Positions 47,273-60,357 of a stretch of 64,000 bases of DNA are shown one piece after another. Positions within the stretch are counted from its first letter, which is position 1; the number at the start of each line of letters is the position of its first letter. Source of the stretch: Dichomitus squalens LYAD-421 SS1 (Eukaryota; Basidiomycota; Agaricomycetes; Polyporales; Polyporaceae); NCBI RefSeq assembly GCF_000275845.1, contig NW_006766910.1, forward strand, positions 204,049 through 268,048, written 5' to 3'. The notes below the pieces were generated by a model. That model was not told where the DNA came from. It did not search any database and saw only the letters and a program-made list of their open reading frames with translations. A program made the position numbers and the translations under genes.

Positions 47273-48769
47273 GCCTGGCCTCTACGACGGGCTACGGACG
47301 AATGAGGGGTGATGATGTACTCATGGTCGCTGTGCGGACAGGATACATATACTATCAATGACCCGCCTCAGGCTGTGCACCGTCGGGACTCGGGACCGTC
47401 GCTTTAGACGCTCAGGCAATGTTGGTAAGTAAGTAAGTATAAAGTGTCGCGGCTAGCCCCGGCCCGTCGCCGTTGATCCACATCCGGGACTCTTGGTAGC
47501 AGCCCCACTTACTTGGGCTGCGCTCACTGCGGCGCTTAACAATATCATCATCATTTGCCATCGCACAGTTTATTCCTCCACTTTCTGTGTGATGCTTCAT
47601 AGAAAATCACTTATATCAACATCCTCTGTAGCAGATGGTCCTAAGTAGTTGTTGTATTTCCCGGCACCGGTCAAAGCGCACGCGCCCTCCCGACGTCGGT
47701 ATTTCCTTTTTCGTACTTATTTGCAATTCCCGTATCTTTTGATCGTTACGATACACGTCCGATAGTGCCTTACGGCATTGCTCATATACGCGGGACCTCC
47801 CACCTCACCGTTCGTACCCCGAACGCTGAGGTGAGCCCTTTCTCCGTACTATACCACCATATTATTGGCTCACATTACGTAGCAATACATTCGGTTACCT
47901 TCTAGGTCCGCTACTCTACTGATTCGAGAACGTTTACCATTTCATGCAACTGGCTACGTAGCAGGCTGCGTAACCACGTATTCACGCAGTCGATTGATGG
48001 CGAAGCTTGCCAAGCTCTGTGTGTATGCAGCCACGCAGTCGTGTGACTGCGCGTCTATTGTAAGTTGTACATGGAGCGCCCTCTGGCAGGAGTTCGGCGA
48101 AGGGCATGGCTCAAGTCTATATATCCTGCAAACCCCTTGAGTAGACTCATTTTGAGCGCATTGAGAACTGGATAAATGGTAGAGAATATTTAGACTATAG
48201 TCGATCTACATTGCGCAAGGAAAGACCTTTGTTGCAGGGGCCACTGAGAACCAAGAATAAGATCCTTAGCGTCGTTTACCCGACTCTGCGATTACACGAC
48301 TGCACGCTTGTGTTGTAACTGCGAAAGCGAACGCGCGACTGTGTGCATGCGTGGCTACGTAGCCAGTTGCGTGGAATTGTAAACCCTCTGACTGATTCAC
48401 ACCGTTCGTACCGGGCCGAACGCTGAGCATTACATTCGTTTACCTTCTAACTCGCCGGGCGGCTCGAAATCTTATACTAGTAGCCCACCCAACCGACGGA
48501 AAGGTCAGGTTTCTAAGCAAGAGACTTGATGATGTAGGCTCGAGGCCGTAGCGGACAAGACTCGGTAGACATGATGAACAGTTCGCGAAACATGATATCA
48601 CTGTGCCACGGGCGCTTCCCAGGACCCGTCCGTGCATTCGCTCGATTCGGCAAAAACATGGCGGCTGACTGCGCTTCTCCGCCCTTTGGGGAGACTGAGC
48701 TCCGGCACGACGCATCCATCCAGCTGCTACACGAGGTACGCTACTACACATACAATGTAAACAATCCAC
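47273..48769. other. Non-coding stretch with mosaic direct and inverted repeats
   Basis: Between the aminopeptidase promoter and membrane protein copy 2 there is no supported gene. Related blocks occur twice: 47806-47830 with 48400-48427 (CACCGTTCGTACC, GAACGCTGAG) and 47886-47904 with 48431-48449 as direct repeats, and 47946-47962 with 48354-48370 as an exact 17-bp inverted repeat. Confidence 0.6.
47806..48449. repeat. Two copies of a short mosaic repeat, partly direct, partly inverted
   Basis: The left block spans 47806-47962 and the right block 48354-48449. Shared pieces are CACCGTTCGTACC, GAACGCTGAG and ACATTCG(G/T)TTACCTTCTA in direct order, and GCAACTGGCTACGTAGC in reverse. This looks like the remains of a small element with palindromic ends, or repeated local inversion. 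I do not recognise a named family. Confidence 0.6.
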
Positions 48770-50242
48770 CTAGACCGACTCTGCTCTATCCTTCGTCAGA
48801 TCCTTGAACGTCTCGTCTACGCTGCCCCTCCTCCCCTTGTCCCCAGGCGACTGCGGCAAAGCAAAGTCCGTCTCCCGCTCGACGGTTCGTGTCACATTCA
48901 GCGTGATCATGCGCAGCGGATACGGCTCCCCCGAGTCCTGTCCACGGGTTGGCAGGCGTCCGACAACCGGCACGCGCGTCGTGACTCCTAAGCTCTCCCC
49001 TGTATCCTCGGACCAGGAGAAGCCGAGGCCGACGCGGACGATGATGAGCATGAATGAGATGCCGGTAACAACTGGGATGCAATGGAAGGCGAAGGTTTCG
49101 AGGAGTGAGGAGGCGGAGTATGATACAAGGAAGAAAAGCGTCCATGACCTGGAGCGGCTCAGCATGGCGATTCGTACGGATAGGTGCAGCGACGTACGTG
49201 TAAAGCGCCGCGCTCTCGATGAAAATGACTAATGCTTCCTGTACGATAGGTTCGCTGCCAGATCGCTTTGAACGACTATGAGGAGAGACTCACGTATAAG
49301 CCTATACTGGAGCCCTTCATGCGGCCATGTTTCATAGCTCTGTTAGTCACCCAAATGCGATATGCGATGGAGACTAGAGGGTCGAGTATGGAACAGCACG
49401 CGAGATACGAAGAACGCGACGTGCTCACCTGTTCCGTAAACATTTGTCCTGAAGCAGAGTTCGGCCTGAGTCAGCAGAGGATCAATCTATAAACCCATAG
49501 TAAGAACTCACGAGAGGGTGAGTGCTGCAGTAGTTATAATCCGTTTCTGGGAGGCTCTCACAAATATGCTTTCTCCTCTGTTGAAGATCGCAAACAGTTC
49601 AACGACACTTGTGCCGGTGGCTATGCAAGTCGCAAGTCAGTTTTGTCGACTTGAACGCTCATAAACTATGAGCATACCCGTGTATCCCAACGTGCATAGG
49701 ATGGGAAAAATGATCATTGAAAACTTCCTGTGCCAAACGACCCAGATGCGGTACGTCTTGATCGCCGTCATCAGGAGACAGGCTGACGACAGTTGATGTA
49801 CACTCACCAGAATGATATCTCCCACTATAACGGACGCGACTACAAACGCAGTGGCTACGACGTGCGGCTTCGCTTCTACTGTTAGGTAATACGCTGAAGC
49901 TTGTGTCCCGCCCGTTTCGTCCCTGATTGCTTCGTAGAGACGTATGACTGTGGTGATCCAGTGCTAAGGCCGATAAAGCATCAGGAACGCGTACAGAAGT
50001 CGAAGACATCGGCGTATAAGACTCACCCCGGTGACGGTTATGAGTAACATGACGGTACCCATGCATAGCGGGGACTGGATTACACCAGCTGGCGACAGCG
50101 ATGAGCTTAGACCGGTGTCTTTCCCATGCCGGGCGATGAGGACCACAAGAGAGGTGACAGCGAGGACGACAAACGCCCCGTAGAGTGCGCTCTCCACGCA
50201 GGTCAGCGCGAGGTTCACTCTGAGAGCTGTAACGACAGGCAT
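48770..50242 (-). CDS. Basidiomycete multi-pass (about seven-helix) membrane protein, copy 2
   Basis: Paralog of the gene at 42206-43691. It starts MPVVTALRVNLALTCVESAL, followed by GAFVVLAVTSLVVLIARHG and CMGTVMLLITVTG. After an intron comes HWITTVIRLYEAIRDETGG and then VVATAFVVASVIVGDIIL. A further exon has YRIWVVWHRKFSMIIFP. The last exon carries WTLFFLVSYSASSLLETFAF, VTGISFMLIIVRVGLGFSW and a polar tail with NVTRTVE, ETDFALPQ and a Lys/Arg/Asp-rich end. The role is unknown. The conserved tail in both copies suggests a cytosolic contact. A TATA-like box lies at 50319-50326. Middle exon borders are approximate. Confidence 0.8.
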
Positions 50243-53048
50243 CCGCAACCGCAGAGATGCTCAGTATGCCTGTCCTAGATGGAGCGCAGGGTTGTGGTGG
50301 GGCGTCGGGCAATGAAATCTTTATACTACATTCAGTGATGCTGCAAACGTGAGAGGAGAAGTTACAATCGATCTCATCGCGGTGTTCATAGTTGTGAGGG
50401 TCGCTTCTTTAAGTTTGTTGATCAGTAATTGACCCGAATGGAGCACTGCTGTTCACCAATCAAAGTGGCTTTACACTCACGGCTCTATACTTCAAACGCT
50501 AGTGCTTCGAGCCGCATGGCCTCTATAGGACTGGTTCCCTCCGCGGCCTTGCATCGTATTGGGACGCCAACGAACTCGACCGAAGTTTGGACATTCAAAA
50601 TCAGCGTGATTAGCATTTTATAAGGAACTGAGAGAGGGGTGAGACAGCCATGCAATTCGCATCATGATGTCATGCAGGCCAAGTGTTTCACCAGAAACAG
50701 CCCTGAGCTGCGACTGAACAGTTGAGCGAGGTAGTCCATGCCGCACGGCCCCTTCGTAATCGTTGCACAGGATATGTGATGAGAATTCAGCAGACCTTCC
50801 GATGAGAGCCCGTAAACGTGCTGTGTGGCTCCCGTTAGCTGCGTATCGGCGAACATCACTGTAGAAGTCGACGGCGCTGTTCCTGTTGCTTTCCGTTCGA
50901 TAGCAGCATGGGAAGAGTGTACCCTGTGAATGGTTGTGAACGTCAGCGATAGTATTCTTGGTGCAATGGACGACATTCTTGTGGCCGCGGTGATCACCGT
51001 GTTTCACCTACAAAGCCCTCTAGATCCATACGGAATCAAATACGCGAGCATCTGTACAGAGTGTCATGTCAACATACATGAGTGCGATAGCAGAGAGAGT
51101 TTCGGCGAGAGAATGGCCTGGGAAGGCGGAGTTCACGGTCACCGTCGTCATGAAGAAGATTACGGGCGCCAGCTCGCCATCGCCACCGCACGTGGCACTA
51201 CTTTTCGGATACTGGCAATTACCATTGATGCTGGTCACCTTCAACTTGCCTCCTGCTATCGTGCTTTCGGGGGTATGGTATGTACAACTCTCAGCCCTTA
51301 GGCTACTACGCCCAGGTTCGAGGATTCGATGTGATATCACCTCGCATCTATGCCAGCTATACCTAGGACTCGGAGTCGGCCTCTCCCATGGACTGCAACC
51401 GCGCAGTTCTTCTATTGATACATGTCTCTGGTTCTCATGCGCTCGCGGAGCATGCACTTCGCCTTCTACGATGCGAACAGCACGTTCACGTCAACACTTC
51501 AATCACTCCTCACGGCACAGGCCTCCCAGCGGCCTTCCTGCGGCGCCTCGTAAGGCCCGTTTGTTTCCGTTGGTGTCGGTCTGACAGGAATGTCTCGAGG
51601 TTTGTCATCATCACGCGCGTTGATATCATTCGCGAGTCGCTGTGCGATGTATGATCGAGTTTACTATTTTAGTGACAGGTACTCGACTACTTCGTACACC
51701 CGAGCATCCCGTAGTACCTACCTGTCGCTTCTCGCGCCGAAGGTGCAACGTCATACCCCTTCGCTGAATCTCTTCCCCCACGATCGCCTTGAGCTATCTG
51801 TACCCTGTGAGTTTGCACTCCTCGCATTTGCCGCATCATACCAGGACCATTCAGCATCTCGCCGACTATATAACCTGCAAGGATGACACCGTCGCGCGGA
51901 TTATTTCATCCATACTCTATGCGACGCTTCATAAGTACTTATCATATTTTCCAATGTAATAATCGGTCCCAGTATCCGCCCTGATTGTCATAGAGGTCAG
52001 ATCTCCAATTCCTGCCACGCTCCCCTGGACTCATCAGACCGATGGCAGTGAGAAGAGTCATCGGCAAGGTAGTCTGGAGATTTTGCCGGTATATTAGAAT
52101 GAGGCCGTTACAATTAATCACGAGTTACAAGGTACGATGAGAGTACGAGAAACTTCTGCTAGAGACCCAGCGAATGAGTCATTCGCAATGATACCTTCGC
52201 GTCCAATGTACGATAAGCGAAGGTGGAGGGAGTAGATTCGCGGAAGAGACACCAAACGAAAGAGGTCAACGCGCGAATGACAGCGACGCAGGCGCGCAGA
52301 TGATCTTGCTCTCGCCGACTTGTTTGTGAACGTTGCTATGGTATGGCTCTCCGTATTTGTGATGCCTCCGCCTCAGTATGAGCTGGCCGCCCTTGAAACC
52401 CAGTGAGAATCGACATGGTCTCTACTGTATTAGGTCGATTAGTACGGTATGCAGTAGGGAACCCCGAAATAATACGAACTTCCGTGCATATCCCCACTTC
52501 AGCTGTGTGCGGTCAGATAAGGCTGTATGGTCGCACAATGCCATACGACCATACATCGGGTCAGTTTGTGTGTTATCGGGTGCGGCTGGTTACGCTCGGG
52601 TCGCACTCGGGTCTGGTTGGGCAGGGATGGTTGTTGTCGATATGTGTCATTGAATACAAATTAATTAATACTGTATACGGTCGTATGGGAACGTATGGCT
52701 ACACGGTGCTATATACAGCTACAATCGAGAACTACAGAATAGAGCGGGAGCAGACTGGAAATGTTTGGACACGTGGAATACTGACAGGAGTAGCCTTTCA
52801 TCCCACTGGCATGGGAGCCGCCCACCTTGCGAGCCACTGAAACAGGTGGGAGGCCGATGCCTCCGACGTTCGACTTGAACGCGCCCGATTGCGAGACTGG
52901 GGATAATCTGAAGGTGGCCTCATCAGAAGGGTTCAGAAATGGGACTCAATAGCGGTGCTCCTCACGTACCGTCAACGAGGGAGCAACGTGTCCGAGTTTC
53001 TGCGAAGACAAATTAATCAAGCAGACACAGGAACAGAGTGCGGGCGAC
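50243..53048. other. Stretch without a supported gene
   Basis: Promoter of membrane protein copy 2 at the left end. The remainder has short frames on both strands without domains. Around 50620-51460 two minus-strand frames of over 100 codons overlap, but neither shows a recognisable family or splice chain. Confidence 0.4.
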
Positions 53049-53239
53049 CTACCTGTGATACGAGGAACTCAGAGTCTTGTAGTGCGCCTCGAAGGCCTCC
53101 AGTGTGCCATGGGCATCCGTGTACCATTTGCGCGCATGAACCCACCTATTAGAGTGAGTGAACCCGGGACCTAGCACGGTGAGTGGATTTCCACGTACTT
53201 TGCACCCTTCAGGTCTGGTGCGGGAGGCCACCGCGTCAT
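53049..53239 (-). CDS. Small two-exon open frame of unknown family, possibly a gene fragment
   Basis: Exons 53239-53199 and 53145-53049 are separated by a 53-bp intron with clean GTACGT and AATAG ends. They join in phase to 45 residues: MTRWPPAPDLKGAK, then WVHARKWYTDAHGTLEAFEA and HYKTLSSSYHR. The intron size is typical of this genome, and the composition (Trp, His, Tyr, Ala) looks protein-like, unlike nearby frames. The frame stays open a little upstream of the ATG, so this could be the 3' end of a larger gene whose front is lost. I do not recognise the family. Confidence 0.35.
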
Positions 53240-54228
53240 CTTGCAAGGGGCGCGTGGCTTTTTTGACGCAGTTGTCTCCGAGGGCTTGTCAGGAAGCTGT
53301 ATCGAGAAGGAAGTACTTACAATATACGAGCCGACATCTTGATTGTAGTATGCTAAAGTTGCAAGGCATGGGATCAAGTGTTAAGCATCAAAGTCTGAAA
53401 ACCCTAGAGGAGACGGCTTGCACGCGAGGGGATAGAGATGGTAGGTGTAGTGAATAAAGAGACAAAATGTACCTTGAGCGAATTTGAACGTCGGCGCTTA
53501 AAGCGCATGACGTCATATTCTTACCCTCCTCACCAAGAAAGGAGATTGATGGAGAGAAAAGGGGAAAAATGTGGCAGAAGATGGGCATGAAATAACACTC
53601 CTCTTCACTGAGGAAGGAGCGATTGAAATGGAGAAGGAGAGGGAAGAATGGTGCAGAAAATGCAAATGTGCGATGTTGGTGCACGTACCAAAGAACTCCT
53701 CTGCGCATCCACCCAACACCTCCTCGCGTCCGACTCATCCTCATCCTCCCCCTCATCCCAAACCCCTTGAGTCTGGGGTCAAATGGGAAATATGGCATAA
53801 CTGGGGGTGGAGAGCATAACAGCATCAGCGGGCGGGGGCAGTGGATCGAAGTGATTGTAGAAGTTTGCGAACTGGGTAGTAGGAGCGAACAGCCGCACGC
53901 ACAGACACCTGGGGTGGCTGGTCCAAAGGGCACATGCAATGGTTTGTGAGCACAAGCTAAGGGTGTACATAGACTTTAGAGACACGTTAGAGACAAGCGA
54001 GAGATACGTCGACGTCACCGGTGTCAGGACATGCACGTCTGATCCAGTCACCATAAGGTCAGTTAGAGACAGCGTTTGAGCGTCTGAAATCGTCCGCCCA
54101 ATATGAACCGAGACTTTCCGACCTCAACCGCTCTGACACGACTTTCGCCGACGTAAACCAGCGGAACCCATGTAGGTTCTCACTGGGCTTGAAAGCTCGC
54201 GATCGTCACAGGCTGTTCCTTCACCCTT
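53240..54228. other. Purine-rich non-coding stretch beyond FunK1-D
   Basis: About 53520-53670 is strongly A/G-rich on the plus strand, giving a long low-complexity frame on the other strand (53388-53939) rich in Ser, Pro and Phe that I do not trust. The remainder is likely the 3' flank of FunK1-D. Confidence 0.45.
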
Positions 54229-56806
54229 TCACCCGGCATCCGCATTTCGTCGTCGCCGACACGTGTACGCCACCACCCCGTGCGCTACCTTCGCACGGAG
54301 AAGGCGGGTACGGGCGCGAGGTCGCGCGCGCGAAGCGGATGGGTGCAGGCGAGCCGGTAGTGACACGTTGAGCTCAGGTCCGGAGGTTCGCTGTCGCTTC
54401 GAGCTCCTCGGCTCGGTATCTCCACCCCCGCTAGAGATGACCGATGAACGTTCCCGGTCACAGGAAGCAGGTATACGATCGTTGTCTCGCGACCATGGGT
54501 CCTGGAGCGCTCTTGCAAGGCGGTCGAGCATAAAGTGGTGATCTGCAACCTGCTTCGCGAGTTCACGTTCCTCTGGAGTAGGCACCTTGTTTGCACGGCG
54601 CGCCCGCGATTCAGCTCTCCATTTTGCGACCTGTTCAGGGTCGCTGTCGTACTTGCCGTGTTTGGCAAGGACGGCCTGTTGAATAAGGGACAGTGGCTCT
54701 GGAGGAGTGTTGGGAGGGGGAGGAGGAGCGGAAGCTTGGGCGGCATCGTACTTCATGACCTTGTAATGAGCCCGCAAGCTCTGCAGAATGTCAGAAAGCA
54801 CGTCGTCCATGGGGCTACGGAAGAGCAGGGGGCCCTCAGGGGAACGTATTCTAAGCCCGCCAGCGACCTCCATCGTGTACGACTTCTGGCCGCATGTGTG
54901 CATGCACTCCGGACCCGCGTATCTGTGAAAGTAGTCTTCTACCCAGGAGGAGATGTCGGGGCAATTTGAGCGGAGGTAGTGCACGGCGTAGTAGACAAGG
55001 ACGTGGAAGAATGACTCCAGCTCGTCGCAGATTTCCACGGGCTTGGTGATGCGCGTGAGCAGGCTCACTGACATGAACTGATAGGTTCCCTGATTGCGCT
55101 TTGTCGTGAGTCGACTCATGCCTAACGAATAAAAGAGCAACCCACCATGCGGTCCGCCTGCGTAACTTTCGACATTACCTCACGGGAGTCCAATGGTCTC
55201 GACAGCTCCCAGTCGGTCAGGACACCTGTCCAAACAACTGTAGGTATTTGTCCCTCAGGAACCCGTACAATTTTTGGGTATATCAGAATATTACCCCCGC
55301 TGATGTCGCAGTGTAGAATGCGGGTCTCCGAATTTGTAGCCGCTTGGTGGTGTGCTGCAAATACAATAATCAGAACGAATGCGGGCATACAATGCGTCAA
55401 AACTCACCACGCAGGCAGTCATAAACAACAGCGATGAGCTGACGGCCGTATCGAAACTTATCCAGTGGCATGCACACCTCCTCCACAACGATGCGATGGT
55501 GTCTGTGTTGTCGGAGGATCCCGTCCGGAAGAGATTTTGCGCGGCGCCTCTTCCGCTTCTTGCCGCCCGACGATGAAGAAGGGACTGCTGTGGCCGAAGA
55601 GGGTTCCGATGATAGAAGACGAGCCTGTATGCGCTCCCACCAGTCGGCGGTGATCGTAGCCTGATCGCGCACGTCACCGTCGCAGACGAGAGTGGGCACG
55701 TGTGGCACGCCAGCAGCGTTGAGCTTCCGAAGAACCTCGCCCTCAGTCTTGGTGAGCATATACGACGCGCGCCACACGTCCTTGAGCCACACGAAACGAC
55801 CTGTCTCGCACTCGTATGCGACGTAGCCACGCGTGCCACGACCCAATAATTCGGGAGGACAAAAGGTAGGCTTCCCCACGAGGTAAGCGTGCGACTTGGA
55901 GCTCTCTCCGTCGTTTATATGAAGCTTGAAGCGCGGCCAGTCGTCGGAGAGCGACGTCCTAAACAACGACCGAACGTACTCGAAAACGGGGTGTTCACGA
56001 ACCTCGGACTCGTCAAGCCGACGTTCTGTGTCGCTCAGATCGGTGTCCGTCTTGAGGCCGGCGAAGTCCATTAGCGTGAAGTCGGTGTCGCCAGGAAGGA
56101 TACGAGTGGCGCTGGGATCGAACCCTAGCGAGCTCTCGTCGAGCTGTCCAAGCCGCCACAGGATGTCGCAGAGGATATGAGGGTGGCCGTAGTAGTCAAT
56201 GGCAGGAGTACTGATCACCCCGGCACGATCCCAGCGCAGGACGCGAAACCTGCGTCCGACGAAGAATAGCATGAAGAGGAAGACACGTTGCTGGGCAGCG
56301 AAGAGAATCTCTGCGATGTCCGAGATACAGTCGAGTACCTCCGTCCGAGAACGGTTAAGTGCGCCATAGTTATTTTGAGGTGCGGCAGCATCGAAAGGGT
56401 CGATGTTAGTGCGGTGAGTCTGAACGTGGATGGGTACACTCTGGTCGGCCCAATGTGGGTGTTCTCCTGTTGGTAAAGCACCGGTGCGAAAGAGTGCTGT
56501 GGACAGCTGTGTCCCATCTGTACACTCGAAGTCAGGAGGAAGATGATATCTTGACGCCGTGGAACCGGAAACAAGGCCAGTGTCGTTGATCGCTGCCACC
56601 TACTCTACGGGTGAGTTCAGCCGTTGAGAATGGGAGAAGGAACTCACAATCAGCTCTGAAAGTTCGTTCTCAATCAACCTGTTAGCGTTGCTTAGAGCAT
56701 GGAATGGGTTCGATTCCGCTTTACTGCGGTCGGAGAAATCGCGTGGTTGCGGGAGGAACTCGTGGCAGAATTCCTCTGCGGCGAGAAGAACAGCGGACGT
56801 CGTCAT
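54229..56806 (-). CDS. FunK1-D: fungal-specific kinase, intact, HCD catalytic loop
   Basis: Exons 56806-56648, 56599-55408, 55354-55146 and 55089-54229 keep phase and give 806 residues. The start MTTSAVLLAAEEFCHEFLP aligns with FunK1-E; an upstream in-frame ATG at 56830 would add eight residues. Core motifs are LGRGTRGYVAYE, VWLKDVWRAS, VPTLVCDGDVR, then RILHCDISGGNILIYPK and LTDWELSRP. The last exon opens GTYQFMSVSLLTR, with DELESFFHVLVYYAVHYLR, and ends in a basic tail with KRQRTSG. The catalytic loop reads HCD rather than HRD, and the pre-loop motif is CDGD rather than CHGD. The catalytic Asp and Asn remain. The Ser-rich loop holds KKRKRRR. Confidence 0.9.
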
Positions 56807-57752
56807 GGAGTACGCAGATGTACGTGTCACCGTCGATGTGGTAAATTGACAGGAAAGAAGGTGCGAGTCTGACGGCCGCTATGGAGATGTGTTAGGTCAA
56901 GGACAATAAACATGGACACGCGTACCGCTTACCATTTCAGGACAGGCTGAGAAAGTGATCAAGTGATCGCCTACTCACAGTAGTGTACTATCCAGCAGTG
57001 CATAATGCGGGCGCACATTTTTAAAGGTGAGTTTATCCTTGAATATGTACAATAAATTTGGGGATGAAGGTGACCCATAGGGCACTGGGATACCAGGCGT
57101 TAGTGATCGGGATCTCCAGCACCGTCGCGATCAATCCGAACTTCTACCTATTGCATTGCGATATTCGTCTTATCAGTGTTTTGGATATGCGGCCACAAAG
57201 TCGTACCCTGGCGTTGATTTGCATAATCTTGGCGGGGTGGATCGTCGTCGTATGCATAGAAACTGAGACGCGTCATCGACCGTGAGTATGGGCGCCTGAT
57301 GCTGTGGCGCTCAATCGCGTCTCAGCGAGCATAATCGAGAAGGCGTAAGATAAGATATATCTAGAGCACAAAGTACGACACACTTGAGCTATATGATAAT
57401 TGATACTACGGAAGTCGATGGATAAGTTAACCGCTTCGCAAGTCCTTCTCTCTGATGTGCACGGAATGACTAGAGCGGCGGCGGCACTACAGATGAAGGG
57501 GACGGGGTATAACGTATAAGGGACGCAAGTCTATCACTGTACAAGTAGATGCAAATAGCGGAGAATAACACTCCAGAATAGCAGAGCAGTATGGAAATTG
57601 AGGGAGAATCGGCTGGTAGGAGACACGGATAAAATCCGGGCCTGACAGCGATCAAGTCACGCACAGGGAGGGGAGGTGTTTTGGAAGATGAGGTTATCGC
57701 AAGTGTCGGGAACCCTCCTCGTGAGCGACGTATGTACGTCCGGTGATCCTGC
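56807..57752. other. Intergenic region between FunK1-D and FunK1-E
   Basis: Promoter of FunK1-D and 3' flank of FunK1-E. No gene or shared FunK1 upstream element of the A-C type was found. Confidence 0.5.
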
Positions 57753-60357
57753 CTATGTCTTTGCGCCCCTGCGAATGGGGAGAGTGCGGGCCCAACTTCG
57801 CGTACGACGTGCGGAGGTGTGCAGGTGCGCCGGTAGAGAGATGTTACGCCCTGGCCCAGACGTCCGCTGTCGCTTGTTGCTCGCTGGCGCTGCCTGTGGT
57901 GGAGTCTCTGGAGACCGTGACTTCGCGTTCGTGTGCGTACCTCCGTCTGAAACCTGTGCCTTAGGCATGCGATCGTCGATGCGCCAGCGGGAGTTCCAGA
58001 TCTGTCGGGCGAGCAACCCGAGCATGAACTCGTGATCTGCGACCTTCGTCGCTAGTTCCCGATCGTCGGGCGTGGGACTGCGGTCCATTAGCGTTTCTGA
58101 CTCCCATTGTGCCTCCCACTGTGCAACCTGAGGGTGATCTTTGTACTTCGACGTCGAGGGGACAAACCCCACGGGTACATAGGGCTCTTCACGCAAGGGC
58201 TTTCTTTGAGGTCGAGGGGAGGGAGGAGAGGCTTGCATCGCTTCGTATTGCATGACTTTGTAGTGCGCTGTCAAGCTCTTGAGTATGGTGCTGAGGACGA
58301 AGTCCATGGGGCTGTGGAATAAAAGGGGGCCTTCGAGGACCCTCGTGCGGAGCTGGCCAGTGAACTCGATGGTGGTCGACTTCTGCCCGCAACAGAGCAT
58401 GCGTCCGGGGCCGGCATACGTGTGGAAGTAGTTGCCAACCCAGGAATCGACGTGTTTGCAATTCGAATGGAGGTAGCGGATGGCGTAGTAGACGAGGACG
58501 TGGAAGAAAGACTCGAGTTCGTCCGAGATCTCGACGGGCTTAGTGATGTTTGTGAGGAGATTGACGGACATGAACTGGTAGGTTCCCTGCACGTGAAGTC
58601 AGATTGGTGCTATAAGCAAGTGATGTCATTCATGTACGTACCATGCGTTCTGCTTGCGTAGCCCTTGATGCTGCTTCCTGAACTCCAACGGGCTTTGAAA
58701 GCTCCCAATCGCTAAGGATGCCGGACCACACCAACGAAGGATTCTGGCCGTCCTCGTCGCATCTCACCTTGGGATAGATAAGGATGTTGCCGCCGCTGAT
58801 GTCGCGATGAAGAAGCTGAGTCTTGGGATTTGTAGCCGCCTGATGATGAGCTTTGCAGGACGGTGTTAGGCGCATTCAATGAGAGATCGCACGATGAGCT
58901 TACCTCGCAAGCAATCCAGGACGATAGATAATAGTTGCTGCCCGTGCTGAAATTCCTTGAGAGGCATGCAAACCTCGTACACAGCGATACGATAATGTCG
59001 GTGCTGCCGAAGAGGACAGTCCGATTTCGTGCTTGCTCTGGGACCATAGGCCGACCCTTCAACGAATCCTGACTCCTCCACCCGTTTGCGCTTCTTGCTA
59101 CTCTGGGATGAAGAACAAGGCGTGCACGAAGAAGCAGTGAGGAACGGTGATGATGGAGGATGAGTATCCGGGGGCAAGAGTGGCTGCTGGTGTCGTTCCC
59201 AGAAGTCGCCCGTGGTAGTGCGTTGATGATGGACATCGCCGTGACATACCAGCGTAGGAACATTTTCAACACCAGCGCAATTGAGTTTGTGGAGAGTGTC
59301 GCCTTCGGTCTCCGAGATCACATAAGAAGCGCGCCAGGCATCTTTGAGCCACACGAAGCCACCGGTTTTGCAGTCGAGGGCGACGTAACCTCGTGTGCCG
59401 CGGCCGACCAAATCGTTGGCACAGAAGACAGGTCTCCCCACGAGAAACGCATGAGAGCCTGTGTTGTCGTCGATCTGGAGTCGGTAGCGCGGCCAGTGAC
59501 TTTGGAGCGACTTTCGGAACAGGGAACGGACGTAATCAAAGGTGCAGGGACCTTGACATTCCATTTCCTCAAGCTTGCGCTCAACGGGACTGACATCCGT
59601 TGGGTTCTTCAAGGATGCAACGTCCATGCGTAAGAAGTCGATATCTGCAGGAAGCAAACGAGTGGCGCTAGGGTCCAAACCGAGAGCCTCGTCTGTAAGT
59701 CGAGAAAGCCTCCGAAAAACATTGGACAGAACGCCCGGGTGTTCGTAGTAGTCGATGGACTGGGTGAATACGACCCCAGCGCGATCCCAACGGAGTAAGC
59801 GGAAGCGGCGACCAACGACGAAAAGCATGAAGTGGAACACGCGATGTTGCACAGCGAAAACTAGCTCCGCAATCGCAGATAGACGTTCAAAGAGCCTTTT
59901 GCGTGGCTTGGCGAGCCGGGCATGTGCCTTGCTATCTTTGAATTCGAAAGGGTCGATTCCGCGACGATGGCTGTGGAACTCGATGGACACCGCCTGGTCG
60001 AACTCGAGAGGCTGAGTCCCTATGACGGAGTCTTCAGCACGGAAGAGGGCGGCGCTACTACCGAGTGGATGTTTTTGGGAAGAGGGCTGATATGGCGACG
60101 CTGTTGAGCCTGCAGTAAGACAGTGGTTGTTGATGGCAGCGACCTAGGATGTGGATTAGCCCTGTTACGCCCAGAATGAGAGAGCATTAACTCACAAATA
60201 GCTCCGAAAGAGCCTGGTCAGAGACGTTGTCTGCATCTCTTAGATCGGAGAATGGGTTATAGCTTGACTCCCCTGGAGGAGGAAGGGTGGGTTCTGGAGC
60301 GGGGAGGAATTCGCGCAAGAAGCTTTCGATGTCTAATTCAGTGGCGGAAGTCGCCAT
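57753..60357 (-). CDS. FunK1-E: fungal-specific kinase, intact with standard HRD loop
   Basis: Exons 60357-60196, 60143-58904, 58850-58642 and 58586-57753 keep phase and give 814 residues. The start is MATSATELDIESFLREFLP. Core motifs are VGRGTRGYVALD, VWLKDAWRAS, VPTLVCHGDVH, LLHRDISGGNILIYPK and LSDWELSKP. The last exon has GTYQFMSVNLLTN and DELESFFHVLVYYAIRYL. The tail carries SNKRQRTSGPGRN as in FunK1-D. A Ser/Cys/Pro-rich loop carries SSKKRKRVEE. All expected kinase residues are present, so of the copies in this window it is the best candidate for a normal active enzyme. FunK1 kinases have no established substrates. Confidence 0.92.

Noticed and set aside
53388..53939. 183-codon minus-strand frame
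   Set aside because: Produced by a purine-rich tract; no domain and no conserved pattern.
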